In this document: piece after piece, positions 15,650-24,695 of the stretch
Numbering within the stretch: the first letter of the stretch is position 1
Layout of the letters: each line of letters starts with the position of its first letter
NCBI GenBank assembly: GCA_035710745.1
Contig: DASTCX010000029.1
Coordinates: forward strand, 1 to 42,091
From: Candidatus Eremiobacteraceae bacterium
GTDB taxonomy: Bacteria; Vulcanimicrobiota; Vulcanimicrobiia; Eremiobacterales; Eremiobacteraceae
Reading direction: 5' to 3'
Length of the DNA stretch: 42,091 nt
The notes under the pieces: model-generated
What the model saw: the letters and a program-made list of their open reading frames with translations, nothing else
Told to the model about the DNA's origin: nothing
Databases searched by the model: none
Translations under genes and position numbers: made by a program

Positions 15650-17590
15650 ATGAAGCTCTCGACAATCGCAGGATCCGCAGCGTCCGCCATCGCGTTGTTC
15701 TTGTCCGCCGGTCCGGCTGCAGCGGATCAGCCCGCGCCGTCGCCGACCCCGACCTCGGTCCCCGCGAAACTTCTCGACACGATCGTCACGACCGCGGAGC
15801 GCCGCACGACGACGATTCGGGCCGCCTCGCGCGAGACGTACGTCGTGACGTCGGACGACCTGGCGGAGTTCGCTTCACCTACGCTCGCGCAGGCGCTCTC
15901 GTTCGTCCCTGGTCTGTTCGTCAAGCGCAACGGTGCGTTCGGCGGCGTCGAGAGTCTGCTCGCGCGAGGTGCGAGCTCGGAACAGACGCTCGTCCTCATC
16001 GACGGGCGTCCGGCGGGCGATGCGGATCTCGGCGACTTCGACCTCTCGTCGCTCGCGCCGGACGGCGTCGAGCGCATCGAGGTCGTGGAGGGCGGCGCGT
16101 CGACGCTCTATGGATCCGGAGCGGTCGGCGGCGTCATCAACATCATCACAAAGCAGGCAGCGGGCGCCCCATCCGCATCGGCCTACGAGCAGATCGGCTA
16201 CGAGGGCGCGACCGCGACCGGCGTCAGCGCCCGCGGCGGCGATCCGCGCGTCCTCGCTGCGTCATTTGACGCCCGGTCGTCGCACGCGCGAGATCAATTC
16301 GACTATCCAGCCTTCCTCACGATCCCCTCGGGCACTCGCACGGACGACGACGCGAAAGCGCAAGACGTGACGCTCTCGCTCGGACACGACTTCGGCTCAG
16401 TCCACGGCTCGCTCTCGCTCAACGACGACACGAACGACGTCGGCGCTCCCGGCGATCTCGAATTCTGCGCGGCGCCGCCGAACAACGCGTTCTGCCCGAG
16501 CGGTCTTGCCCGGCAGCAGCGCGATTGGGGGCGAAGCGAGGCCGACTTCGAGTGGCAGGGCGGCTCTAACGACATCACGATCCAAGGCTATGCCGACGGC
16601 AGGAGGCTTCATTTCTACGACCCGGCGCCGCCGTTCGGTTTCGACACGTTCACTTCGCTCGCGACTCGCGGTGCGAGCGTCCGCGACGTCGTGACCGCCG
16701 GAAGGTCGAACACGATCGTGGCGGGCTTCGACACGCGGGGCGATCGCGCGACGTTCGGCGCGAGCTTCTATGCAGCGCCGACGATCGCGAGCGACGCGAC
16801 GACCGCGTGGTACGTGGAGGACGACATCCACGCGCCCGGCTCGCCGACGGGTCTGTCGTTCGGCTTGCGGCGCGAGCATCCGCAAGGCGTCGCGGCTGTG
16901 ACCGTGCCGAGCGTCGGCGTCACCGAAGAGCTCTCTGGCGGCGGTGCGCTGCGCGCGAACTACGCGCGTTCTTTTCGCTCGCCGACGCTCGACGAGCGCT
17001 ACTTCCCGAACTTCGGCACGCCGACGCTCCAACCGGAATACGGTGCGACCTTCGACGTAGGCGCGTCTGAACCGGCCGGGCGCGGGCTCGCATCGCTGAC
17101 CTACTTCGGCACGGACACGAACAACCTCATCATCGACGTGCCGATCGATAACTTCGGCGACGTGGCGCCTGAGAACGTCGCGAGCGCGCGCGTCCGCGGA
17201 TTCGATGCGTCGCTGCGAGAGCCGTTCGGTGCCGGCTTCGCGGTGTCGGCATCGTACACGGATTACACCGAGGCCAGGGATCTGACCATGGATAAGCGGC
17301 TGCTCTACCGGCCGACGGCGACGGCAGCCTTACGCGTCGAGCGAGACCGGACGCGCACGTCGTACGGCGTCGATGTCGATTACACCGGACAGCGCTATGC
17401 GGATGAGAAGAACACCGTGCTCTTGCCGTCGTTTGCCAGCCTTGGCGGGTTCGGGCGCATGTCGCTGGGCGGCGGTTCGTCGGTGATGCTCCGCCTCGAC
17501 AACCTGACTGGCGAGCGCGTGCCGGAATCGTACGGTTATCCCGTCTTGGGGCCGACGATGTCGCTGACGTTCACCCAGACATGGCGGTGA
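15650..17590 (+). CDS. btuB: TonB-dependent outer-membrane receptor, BtuB-like
   Basis: A 646-residue outer-membrane receptor. A signal peptide (about residues 1-25, ending GPAAADQ) is followed by a plug domain: AERRTTTIRAASRETYVVTSDD, LAQALSFVPGLFVKRNG, VLIDGRPAGD and IEVVEGGASTLYGSGAVGGVINIITK. The remainder is a beta barrel ending MSLTFTQTWR. The frame is open from 15617, but ATG at 15650 is preferred because GAAGGA stands nine bases before it and the signal peptide begins there. Its place in the riboswitch-controlled operon argues for a corrinoid ligand. It implies a second membrane in this organism. The next gene starts inside its last codons (10-base overlap). Confidence 0.93.
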   Translation: MKLSTIAGSAASAIALFLSAGPAAADQPAPSPTPTSVPAKLLDTIVTTAERRTTTIRAASRETYVVTSDDLAEFASPTLAQALSFVPGLFVKRNGAFGGVESLLARGASSEQTLVLIDGRPAGDADLGDFDLSSLAPDGVERIEVVEGGASTLYGSGAVGGVINIITKQAAGAPSASAYEQIGYEGATATGVSARGGDPRVLAASFDARSSHARDQFDYPAFLTIPSGTRTDDDAKAQDVTLSLGHDFGSVHGSLSLNDDTNDVGAPGDLEFCAAPPNNAFCPSGLARQQRDWGRSEADFEWQGGSNDITIQGYADGRRLHFYDPAPPFGFDTFTSLATRGASVRDVVTAGRSNTIVAGFDTRGDRATFGASFYAAPTIASDATTAWYVEDDIHAPGSPTGLSFGLRREHPQGVAAVTVPSVGVTEELSGGGALRANYARSFRSPTLDERYFPNFGTPTLQPEYGATFDVGASEPAGRGLASLTYFGTDTNNLIIDVPIDNFGDVAPENVASARVRGFDASLREPFGAGFAVSASYTDYTEARDLTMDKRLLYRPTATAALRVERDRTRTSYGVDVDYTGQRYADEKNTVLLPSFASLGGFGRMSLGGGSSVMLRLDNLTGERVPESYGYPVLGPTMSLTFTQTWR

Positions 17591-18441
17591 GGCGTGCGCT
17601 CGGCGTGTTCGCGGCCGCATTTGCGGTCCTCGCCGCGGCGTGCTCGTCGTCGCGAAATACCGCGGCGCAGCCGGCTCCCTATGACTCTGGCATTCGCATC
17701 GTCTCGCTCGCTCCGTCGATCACCGAGATAGCGTATGCCGTCCGGTGCGGCGGAGAGCTCATCGCCGACACGACCTTCGACGACTACCCGCCGGCGGCGA
17801 AGAAGCTGCCGCACGTCGCCGATCTCGCCCACGTCGACTTGGAAGCGCTCGCGACGATCCATCCGTCCGTCGTGCTCGCATTGCACGATCAAGAAAAGGA
17901 AGGGACGGAAATAGCCGAGCGGCTCGACGTTCCGGTGACGTATTTGCCCAATCGCGGCATGGCAGACCTGTACGCCGACATCGCCGGCGTCGGACGAGCG
18001 TGCAAAGCGGAGACGTTTGCTGCCGAGCTCTCGGCGCTGATACGCGCCCAGGTCGCGACGATTGCGGCGAAGGCCGCGCACGCGCCGACGAAGCCGCGTG
18101 TGTTGTTCCTCCTCGGGCTGCCGGGCTTTACGGCGGGCAAGAGCAGCTACCTCGACGATCTCATCCGTATGGCCGGCGGCGTCAACGTCGCCGGAAACGT
18201 CGATCAGGCATACCCCGACCTCAGCGGCGAAGCGATCGCCGCGATGCAGCCCGACGTCATCGTCGTCGGTCGCGAGGTGCCGTTCGGTCAAGATGTCCGA
18301 TCGCGCGAGCCGTGGCGCAGTCTCGCGGCCGTGCGTTCCGGCCGGATCGAAGTATCGCCCGACGACGATATCCTCGAGCGGCCGGGCCCGAGAATCGTCG
18401 AGGGGCTCGCTTGGCTCGAAAAAGCGATCCACCAGAAGTAG
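17581..18441 (+). CDS. btuF: Cobalamin-binding periplasmic lipoprotein, BtuF-like
   Basis: A 286-residue binding protein with a lipobox near residue 20 (AVLAAAC), so probably lipid-anchored. The BtuF/FhuD-type fold shows as RIVSLAPSITEIAYAV, then LPHVADLAHVDLEALATIHPSVVLA, VTYLPNRGMADLYADI and a second lobe RVLFLLGLPGFTAGKSSYLDDLIRMAGG, then YPDLSGEAIAAMQPDVIVV. It delivers corrinoid to the permease encoded at the start of the operon. The ATG overlaps the receptor stop by 10 bases. This is the last gene of the operon; a palindromic repeat follows nine bases after the stop. Confidence 0.93.
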   Translation: MAVRRALGVFAAAFAVLAAACSSSRNTAAQPAPYDSGIRIVSLAPSITEIAYAVRCGGELIADTTFDDYPPAAKKLPHVADLAHVDLEALATIHPSVVLALHDQEKEGTEIAERLDVPVTYLPNRGMADLYADIAGVGRACKAETFAAELSALIRAQVATIAAKAAHAPTKPRVLFLLGLPGFTAGKSSYLDDLIRMAGGVNVAGNVDQAYPDLSGEAIAAMQPDVIVVGREVPFGQDVRSREPWRSLAAVRSGRIEVSPDDDILERPGPRIVEGLAWLEKAIHQK

Positions 18442-18449
18442 GCTTGGGA

Positions 18450-18489
18450 GCGGTCGAGATTTATCTCGACCGGCCGCGCGAAGCGCGGC
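18450..18489. repeat. Palindromic repeat plus adjoining GC hairpin
   Basis: A family palindrome at 18451-18472 (CGGTCGAGAT, loop TT, ATCTCGACCG) with left flank TGGGAG. It is joined directly to a second hairpin at 18473-18489 (GCCGCGC, loop GAA, GCGCGGC). It lies between the end of the B12 operon (stop at 18441) and the opposite stop at 18507. There is no U-tract, so if it ends transcription it does so by another route. Confidence 0.85.
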
Positions 18490-18506
18490 GTTCGAGGACG
18501 CGGACT

Positions 18507-18794
18507 CTAAGGACGAGGCAGATGACTTCCGCGTTCGCCGTGTTTTTCGTGTTCGGCCTGCTCATCCGGATCTGCGACCGCGAGTTCGGATAGACGGAAG
18601 AACACAATCCGGTCGTCCGGGGGGAACTTCACCTTCACGAGCGGGTTGTCGCGAGGCACCGCTGGGACGATTGCGTGCACGATGCCGGTCGATCCGACAT
18701 AGCCGCGATGGACTTCGGTGAAATACGAAGGCTCGTCGTCGGGCGTGCGCACCGATGCCGCCAAGCCGACGATGGATTTCGGCCGCTCAGTCAT
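18507..18794 (-). CDS. Small protein of unknown function (possible SH3-like fold)
   Basis: A 95-residue soluble protein, not firmly recognised. The core GYVGSTGIVHAIVPAVPRDNPLVKVKF followed by RIVFFRLSELAVA alternates short strands with Gly and Pro, as in small SH3-like barrels. The C-terminal 20 residues are charged and His-rich. The frame stays open much further upstream, but that part only mirrors the gene on the other strand. ATG at 18794 with GAGATCAG before it is the best start and leaves a 31-base gap to the divergent gene at 18826. The function is unknown. Confidence 0.55.
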   Translation of the reverse strand: MTERPKSIVGLAASVRTPDDEPSYFTEVHRGYVGSTGIVHAIVPAVPRDNPLVKVKFPPDDRIVFFRLSELAVADPDEQAEHEKHGERGSHLPRP

Positions 18795-18825
18795 CTGATC
18801 TCGAAGCCGCGAAGGGCGTGATGCG

Positions 18826-19416
18826 ATGAAAACGTATAGTTCGGTCATGAGCGAGCCGAACCATGCGACCGTCGGATGTGCGTTCTCGAGCGACGACGCG
18901 ATAGTCACCACGATGCGCAAGCTCTCGGACGACGGCATCGTCGCCGGCTGGCGCGTCGGGGCGGTCGACAAAGACAGAGCGGCACGGGTCGCGCGAGCGG
19001 TAGGCGCGACCGACGACCTCGACCCGCTCGACCCGTTCTTCGGCGTTCCCGGCGTGGCATCGGGAGCGGACGCGAGCGAAGGCGTCAACCGCGGCGCGGT
19101 CTTGGGGGGCGTCGTCGGCGCGCTCGCCGGGCTTGCCGCTGGGCCGACGAACATCGGCGCGCTCATGCCCGTCGATCCGCCGCTTCGGACGCTCGCGGCG
19201 TCGCTGCTGTTCTTCGCGGTCGGCGTCGCAGCGGGCGGAGTGCTCGGTGGCGCGTTCGGCAAACGGCCGTCGACCCACGCCGGGTTCCAGCTCATCGACG
19301 CCATGGAGGCGGGCGACGTCGCCGCGGTCGGCTCGATCGAGACCGCGCGCATAGACGAGGCGAAGCGCGTGCTCGGCGACGGCGGCGCTGCCGAGATCGT
19401 CGTCATCGCGCACTGA
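18826..19416 (+). CDS. Membrane protein with YflT/17M-like N-terminus
   Basis: A 196-residue protein. The first 60 residues (ATVGCAFSSDDAIVTTMRKLSDDGI) recall the small general-stress domain of YflT/GSP17M proteins. The centre has two glycine-rich hydrophobic segments (about 93-107 and 122-146), which can be membrane helices or a glycine zipper. The C-terminus is a short soluble tail. GAAGGG before the ATG at 18826 supports that start; ATG at 18847 is possible. It is followed two bases later by the ABC-F gene. The assignment is tentative. Confidence 0.55.
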   Translation: MKTYSSVMSEPNHATVGCAFSSDDAIVTTMRKLSDDGIVAGWRVGAVDKDRAARVARAVGATDDLDPLDPFFGVPGVASGADASEGVNRGAVLGGVVGALAGLAAGPTNIGALMPVDPPLRTLAASLLFFAVGVAAGGVLGGAFGKRPSTHAGFQLIDAMEAGDVAAVGSIETARIDEAKRVLGDGGAAEIVVIAH

Positions 19417-19418
19417 TC

Positions 19419-21371
19419 ATGGAATGGCTGCGATTCACCGACGTCGAGCGTTTCTACGGCGCCCGGCAAGTGCTCGTCCGGGCGTCGGGCGTCCTTCGCG
19501 ACGGTGACAAGATCGCGATCGTCGGCGCGAATGGATCCGGCAAGTCGACGCTCGTGCGGATCCTCTCCGGCATCGACGCGGCCGACGGCGGTTCGGTGAC
19601 TCGCGCGCGCGGCGGTCGCGCCGGTTACGTCGGTCAGGAGGCGCTCGCGGACCCTCAGGCGCGGCTACGCGACGTCATGGACTCCGCTTTTGCGATGGTC
19701 GGGGAAGAAGAACGCAAGCTCCGTGCGATGGAAGAGCGGATCGCCGAGGCCGCGCGGCGACGAGATGGAGAAGCCGAATCGAAGCTGTTGAAGGCGTACG
19801 CCGAAGCCCGCGAGGCGCACGAGCGGCACGGCGGCGCCGGTTTCGAACGCCGCATGCGATCGATGTTGTCGGCGTTCGGGCTCGGCGAAACCGATCTGGA
19901 TCAGCCGATCGGCGAGCTTTCCGGCGGACAGCGGACGCGTGCCGCTATCGCGCGGACGCTCCTCGAAGATCCCGACTATCTTATCCTCGACGAGCCGACG
20001 AACCACCTCGACCTCGAAGCGACGCGCTTTCTCGAAGACTTGATCGCGCGCGACCGCCGGGCGACGATCGTCGTCTCTCACGACCGCTATTTCCTCGATC
20101 GCGTCGCGTCCGTGATCTGGGAGCTCGAAGACGGTGTGATCGCGACGTATCCGCGGCTGGACGGGGCGCCGGCGTACACGGCGTATGTCGATGCGAGGCG
20201 CCAGAAGGACGAAGAGGCCAGACGCGTCCACGACCGCTTCGTCGCCGAGCGCGAGCGGCAGCGCGCGGCGATCGCCGAGCTGCGAACGCACGGATCGCAT
20301 AACTACGCCCAGGTGCGCAGCAGGGAGAAGATGTTCGCCAGGCTCGAGGACCCGGGTGCTCCGAAGGCGAGTCGCGCCCCTGTCGGCGTCCGCCTGACGT
20401 CTGCGCGCACGGCGACCCGCGGTTTCGCACTTGTCGCGGACGCGCTCGCCAAGACGTATCGCGAGCGGCTTTTCCTTGATCTTAGCTTCGAGGTCGTCCG
20501 CGGCGAGCGGATCGCCGTCGTCGGTCCGAACGGCTCGGGTAAGTCGACGCTGCTCAAGATGATCGCGGGCGTCGTCGCCCCGGATGCAGGATCGATCAAG
20601 TTCTCGTCGGGCGTACAGCCTGTCTATTTCTCGCAAGAATCGGCTGTTGAACTCACCGCCGGTGCGCGCGCCGTCGACATCGTCTCGGATGCCGGCCGCG
20701 TGAAGCCGCAGCAAGCGCGAGCGCTGCTCGGGCGGATGGGACTCGGCGGCGAGCACGCCGACAAACGAGTCGAGGAGTTCTCCGGTGGCGAGCGCCGCCG
20801 GGTCATGCTCGCGCGACTTATGACACGCGAGTCGGACTGCTTGCTGCTCGACGAGCCGACGAACGATCTCGACATCGCAAGCCGCGAAGCGCTCGAAAAC
20901 GCGCTCGATGGTTTCGTCGGTGCGATGCTGGTCGTCTCGCACGACCGGTATCTGCTCCGCCGCCTCGCGGATCGCGTTCTCGCGCTCCGCGACGGCGAAT
21001 GGACTTTATTCGACGGCGGCTACGAGGACTTCGAGCGTTCGCTGCGCGACGGCCGGGCGAAAGAAGCCGGTGCTCCCGCACGATCGCCGGCCGATCGATC
21101 GTCGGATGACGACGTCGACCGTCCGCTCGTCGTGCTATCGAAGAACAAACGCGCGTCGCTCGAACGCGAGCTCGCGGCGTGCGAGGCGGAGATCGAACGG
21201 CTCGAGCAGCGCTGCGGGGAGCTGGAGGCCGCGTACGCCGATCCGGAGCTCTACGGTGATCCCCGGCGAGTCGACGACGTCCGCTCGGAATTGGAATCGG
21301 TGCGAGCGGCGACGCAGCGCGCGACGCGCGCGTGGGAACACCTCGTCGAGACGCTCGGCGCAACGACGTAA
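19419..21371 (+). CDS. ABC-F family ATP-binding protein (Uup/EttA-like)
   Basis: A 650-residue cytoplasmic protein with two ABC domains on one chain and no membrane part, typical of ABC-F factors that bind the ribosome E site and help stalled or initiating ribosomes. Domain 1 has GANGSGKST (36-44), LSGGQRTRAAIAR and LILDEPTNHLD. Domain 2 has GPNGSGKST, FSGGERRRVMLAR and LLLDEPTNDLD. Between them lies the charged linker (P-site-tRNA interaction motif). After domain 2 comes a coiled-coil-like tail (LERELAACEAEIERLEQRCGELEAAY), as in Uup. I start it at ATG 19419; the open frame upstream mirrors the preceding gene. A named role, such as Uup or antibiotic resistance, cannot be fixed from sequence alone. 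Confidence 0.94.
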   Translation: MEWLRFTDVERFYGARQVLVRASGVLRDGDKIAIVGANGSGKSTLVRILSGIDAADGGSVTRARGGRAGYVGQEALADPQARLRDVMDSAFAMVGEEERKLRAMEERIAEAARRRDGEAESKLLKAYAEAREAHERHGGAGFERRMRSMLSAFGLGETDLDQPIGELSGGQRTRAAIARTLLEDPDYLILDEPTNHLDLEATRFLEDLIARDRRATIVVSHDRYFLDRVASVIWELEDGVIATYPRLDGAPAYTAYVDARRQKDEEARRVHDRFVAERERQRAAIAELRTHGSHNYAQVRSREKMFARLEDPGAPKASRAPVGVRLTSARTATRGFALVADALAKTYRERLFLDLSFEVVRGERIAVVGPNGSGKSTLLKMIAGVVAPDAGSIKFSSGVQPVYFSQESAVELTAGARAVDIVSDAGRVKPQQARALLGRMGLGGEHADKRVEEFSGGERRRVMLARLMTRESDCLLLDEPTNDLDIASREALENALDGFVGAMLVVSHDRYLLRRLADRVLALRDGEWTLFDGGYEDFERSLRDGRAKEAGAPARSPADRSSDDDVDRPLVVLSKNKRASLERELAACEAEIERLEQRCGELEAAYADPELYGDPRRVDDVRSELESVRAATQRATRAWEHLVETLGATT

Positions 21372-22604
21372 GTGACGCCCGACGGCGACGTGGCGATAAG
21401 TCCGTACGAGGCGCTCGCCTCGTCCGAGGGAGCGGCGCTGCTGTCGGCGCTCGAGGGCTTCGACGAAGAGCATGCTGCGGCCGCGGCACAACGCGCGCGT
21501 TCGCTCGCGTCGCCCGATCTCGCGCGCGCGGCGCTCGCGACGTCGTTCGCGCGTCGCCGTGCCGAAGCGTCCGGCAAGTTCGAACATCCTCGTTCGATGT
21601 TCTTCACGCGCGCAGGTTACGAACAGGCGACCTCGGACGCGGTCGCGCGCTATCGCGCCGAGCGTTTCGCCGGTCTCGAACTTGTGGCCGACCTATGCTG
21701 CGGCATCGGCTCGGATTCGGTCGCGCTCGCACGGCGCGCAGATAGCGTCGATGCATTTGACGTCGATCCCGACGCGCTCGCATGCGCTGCCGGCAACTTG
21801 CGCGCGGCGGGTCTCGAGGCCAAATTGCGCGTGACCCTCGGCGACGCGACACGCGTTCCCCTCGATGGCGTTAGCGCTGCCTTCGCCGATCCGTCTCGCC
21901 GCCGCGGCCCTGACCGCATTCGCAGCACGGCCGAATACTCGCCGCCGCTCGCCTCGCTTCTCGCGCGCGCACGCGAACTGCCGGAATCGCGGCTGTGCGT
22001 CAAGGTGGCGCCGGGGATCGATCTTTCGGATCCGTCGATCAAGGACGCGCTCGGCGATGCTGCGCTCGAAGCCGAGTTCATCTCCGAACGAGGGACGTGT
22101 AAGGAGGCAGCGCTATGGTGCGGTACGTTCGCCCGCGACGATGGCGCACGTCGAGCGACCGCCATCGACACGGAGGGCGCGCACGTCTTCGACGGCGACC
22201 GGTCTGTCGCCGCGACGGTCTCGCCCGTCCAAGCGTTCGTCGGCGAACCCGATCCGGCGCTCATCCGTGCGGGTCTGATCGGCGCGTTCTCCTCGGCTCG
22301 GCATTGGCACGTGCTCGATCGCAGAGTCGCCTACCTTACGACCGACATGACGGAGCCGTCGCACGACCCGTTCGTGCGCTGGTATCGAGTGCGCGACGCG
22401 ATGGATTTCGGCGTGAAGCGCATCCGCGAGTACTTGCGCGAACGAACCATCGGCAGGCTCGTCGTCAAGACGCGTGCCTTTCCGTTGAAACCGGACGAGA
22501 TGATCGCCCTCCTCAAACCCCGCGGTCCGAACACGGCAACCCTTATCGTGACGACGATCCAAGAGAAGAAGACCGCGATCGTCTGCGATCCTTGCCGAGC
22601 GTGA
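21372..22604 (+). CDS. Class I SAM methyltransferase with THUMP-like C-terminus
   Basis: A 410-residue protein beginning with GTG directly after the ABC-F stop. The Rossmann motif I is VADLCCGIGSDSVALA (105-120), followed by the acidic residue in VDAFDVDPDALACA. FADPSRRRG (about 170-178) and LCVKVAPGIDL match a family of predicted RNA methyltransferases in which a THUMP-like ferredoxin-fold domain is at the C-terminus (here about 330-405, with KRIREYLRERTIGRLVVKTRAFPL). It probably modifies an RNA; substrate and position are unknown. Adjacency to a ribosome-acting ABC-F protein fits a translation-related role. Confidence 0.82.
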   Translation: MTPDGDVAISPYEALASSEGAALLSALEGFDEEHAAAAAQRARSLASPDLARAALATSFARRRAEASGKFEHPRSMFFTRAGYEQATSDAVARYRAERFAGLELVADLCCGIGSDSVALARRADSVDAFDVDPDALACAAGNLRAAGLEAKLRVTLGDATRVPLDGVSAAFADPSRRRGPDRIRSTAEYSPPLASLLARARELPESRLCVKVAPGIDLSDPSIKDALGDAALEAEFISERGTCKEAALWCGTFARDDGARRATAIDTEGAHVFDGDRSVAATVSPVQAFVGEPDPALIRAGLIGAFSSARHWHVLDRRVAYLTTDMTEPSHDPFVRWYRVRDAMDFGVKRIREYLRERTIGRLVVKTRAFPLKPDEMIALLKPRGPNTATLIVTTIQEKKTAIVCDPCRA

Positions 22605-22646
22605 ACCGCGCGAGGGCGTCGTCATAGCGGAAAAGAAGCGCACGGC

Positions 22647-23393
22647 GTGCTCGATGCGGTCATCACCGCCGGCGGGCGGCTATCGCCCGACGCGGCGGCG
22701 CGTTTCGGTTCCGACGTCAAAGCTCTCGTCCGCGTCAACGGCAAGCCGATGATCGCGACGGTCGTCGACGCACTTCGCGCGACGCCCGGCATCGGGCGGA
22801 TCGCCGTCGTGGGGCCGTCAGCGGCGCGATCGGCGGCGCCCGGCGTCGATCAGTGGATCGACGAGTTTTCGACCGGCGAAGAGAACCTCATCGCTGCGGT
22901 CGGCGCGGCGCAGACCGAGCGCATCGTCATGTCGGCGTCGGACTTGCCGTTCGTCACGCCCGCGAGTTACGCGAGCCTCATCGAGAAGACGGGTCCCGAT
23001 GTCGACGCGGGCTATCCGGTCTTCGGTCGCGACGAGTTCCTGCGGGCGTACCCGCGGGGCCGCAAGCATTTCGCCACGCTCGCGGACGGCGAGTGGACCG
23101 GCGCGAGCGCATTCGTGCTCAACCGCTCGCCCCTCGTCAAAGATGACCGGATGATCCGCCGCGCTTTTGGCGCGCGCAAGAGTTTGCTCGCGCTCGCTTT
23201 GCTGCTCGGGCCTGCGCTGCTCTTCAAGTTCCTCTTCAAGACGTTGACGCTTGCGGACGTCGAGCAGCGCGCGGGTGCATTGCTCGGCGCGAAGGTCCGA
23301 GCCGTTCGCGGCGCGGATCCGGCACTTGCCATGGATTGCGACGACCCGATCGATTTCGCGTACGCGCATGCGGAAGAAGCGAAGGTAGGCTGA
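22647..23393 (+). CDS. MobA-like nucleotidyltransferase
   Basis: A 248-residue protein with the nucleotide-binding start of GT-A-type NTP transferases: LDAVITAGGRLSPD, then K in VKALVRVNGKPM and the metal-binding SASDLPFVTPASY. Such enzymes join CTP or GTP to molybdopterin or activate sugars. A hydrophobic stretch near residues 178-193 (LLALALLLGPALLFKF) is odd for a soluble enzyme but is seen in some family members. GTG at 22647 is the start, with GGAAAAGAAG upstream. A link to the molybdenum hydroxylase at 9914-13586 is attractive but the genes are 9 kb apart and the substrate is not shown. Confidence 0.72.
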   Translation: MLDAVITAGGRLSPDAAARFGSDVKALVRVNGKPMIATVVDALRATPGIGRIAVVGPSAARSAAPGVDQWIDEFSTGEENLIAAVGAAQTERIVMSASDLPFVTPASYASLIEKTGPDVDAGYPVFGRDEFLRAYPRGRKHFATLADGEWTGASAFVLNRSPLVKDDRMIRRAFGARKSLLALALLLGPALLFKFLFKTLTLADVEQRAGALLGAKVRAVRGADPALAMDCDDPIDFAYAHAEEAKVG

Positions 23394-23396
23394 CGG

Positions 23397-24653
23397 ATGG
23401 CGGCAGCGCTGAAACGTCTTGGTAGTCAAGCGGTCTTATCCGCGTTCTGGTTCGCCTGGGAAGTGCACTGGGCCGCGCTGCTCGGCGCGGCGATGCAGGC
23501 GCAGACTGCCCGCTTTGTCGCCCCGGGCGCGATCGGCACGGCGACCGCCATCTTGAGCGGTGCGGGCGCCGCATGCTCGATCGTCTCGCAGTACCTCGCC
23601 GGCCGCGCATCGGATAGAGCTGGGCGGAGGATCCCGTTCATCGTCGCGGGCACGCTGCTCGACGTCGTCGCGCTCTTCGGGTTCGCGCTGGCGCCGTCGT
23701 TCGTCTCGGTCGTGTTCGCCGTCTTCGCGGTCCAGATATCGCTCAACATCGCAGGCGGGCCGTATCAAGCGCTCATCCCCGACAAGGTCCCGCGATCGCG
23801 GCAGGGCGGCGCCTCAGCAGTCATGGCGTTCTATCGCCTCGCGGGCAACGCCGTCGGCCTGCTCGCTGCGAAGCGGCTCGTCGTCCAACCTGATCCTGAC
23901 GTGCCCGCGGCGACGGTGACGCACGGGCTCATCATGCTCGCCATCGTCCTCTCCGTCGTCCTGCTGGCGGCGCTCGCAGTGACGCTCGTCGGCGTTCGCG
24001 ACGAGCCCGCGCCGAAGGCCGACGATGCCGCATCGAAGCCGGCGGTAGCTTGGCCCGAGCGCGTCTCGTTCGTCTGGCTCGTCGTATCGCGATCACTCGT
24101 CAGCATGGGCCTCTACCTGATCTTGCCGTTCTTCGCGTTCTTCCTCCGGTTCGCGCTCCACGTGCAGTCGTATCTGCAGATGAGCCTTGGCGTTTTGCTC
24201 GCGATGGTCGGCTTCTCGATCATCGGAACCGTACCGGCGTATCTCTTGGCGGATCGCGTCTCGAAGAAAGCCGTCATGTTCGGCGCTTTGTTCGTGCTTG
24301 CGGCGGGTGCGGCCGTGCTCTCGCAACTGCAGAGCACGCAGTACGTCATCGCGGTCGCCATCGCACTCGGCATCGGCTGGGGCGCCTACTATGCGGTCGA
24401 CTGGGCGCTGGCGTGCAATCTCTTGCCGGCCGGACGGGCCGGCGCCCTCATGGCGATCTGGAACATCGGCGCGTCGGGTCCGCAAGTACTGTCGCCGGCC
24501 GTCGGCGGCGTGCTCGTCGATAGGATCGGTGCCGCTGCGAACGATCCGGGCGCGGGGTATAGGCTCGTCTTCGAACTGCTGGCAGTCTACGTGATCTTGG
24601 GCGCCGTCGCGCTTGGTTTCGTTCGCGAGCCGAGCGGGGAGGGAAAGATATAG
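23397..24653 (+). CDS. Major facilitator superfamily transporter
   Basis: A 418-residue integral membrane protein with about twelve hydrophobic segments and a cytoplasmic loop after the sixth (DEPAPKADDAASKPAVAWPE). The loop 2-3 signature appears as LAGRASDRAGRRIPFI. Segments with TLLDVVALFGFALAP and NIAGGPYQALIPDKVP resemble the sugar/cation symporter branch (GPH/SUC-like), but the substrate is unknown. It follows the nucleotidyltransferase by three bases and is probably co-transcribed with it. Confidence 0.88.
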   Translation: MAAALKRLGSQAVLSAFWFAWEVHWAALLGAAMQAQTARFVAPGAIGTATAILSGAGAACSIVSQYLAGRASDRAGRRIPFIVAGTLLDVVALFGFALAPSFVSVVFAVFAVQISLNIAGGPYQALIPDKVPRSRQGGASAVMAFYRLAGNAVGLLAAKRLVVQPDPDVPAATVTHGLIMLAIVLSVVLLAALAVTLVGVRDEPAPKADDAASKPAVAWPERVSFVWLVVSRSLVSMGLYLILPFFAFFLRFALHVQSYLQMSLGVLLAMVGFSIIGTVPAYLLADRVSKKAVMFGALFVLAAGAAVLSQLQSTQYVIAVAIALGIGWGAYYAVDWALACNLLPAGRAGALMAIWNIGASGPQVLSPAVGGVLVDRIGAAANDPGAGYRLVFELLAVYVILGAVALGFVREPSGEGKI

Positions 24654-24695
24654 GTAGGCACAAAACGCCCCGCGCAACGGAAGGAGTAGTGCGCT

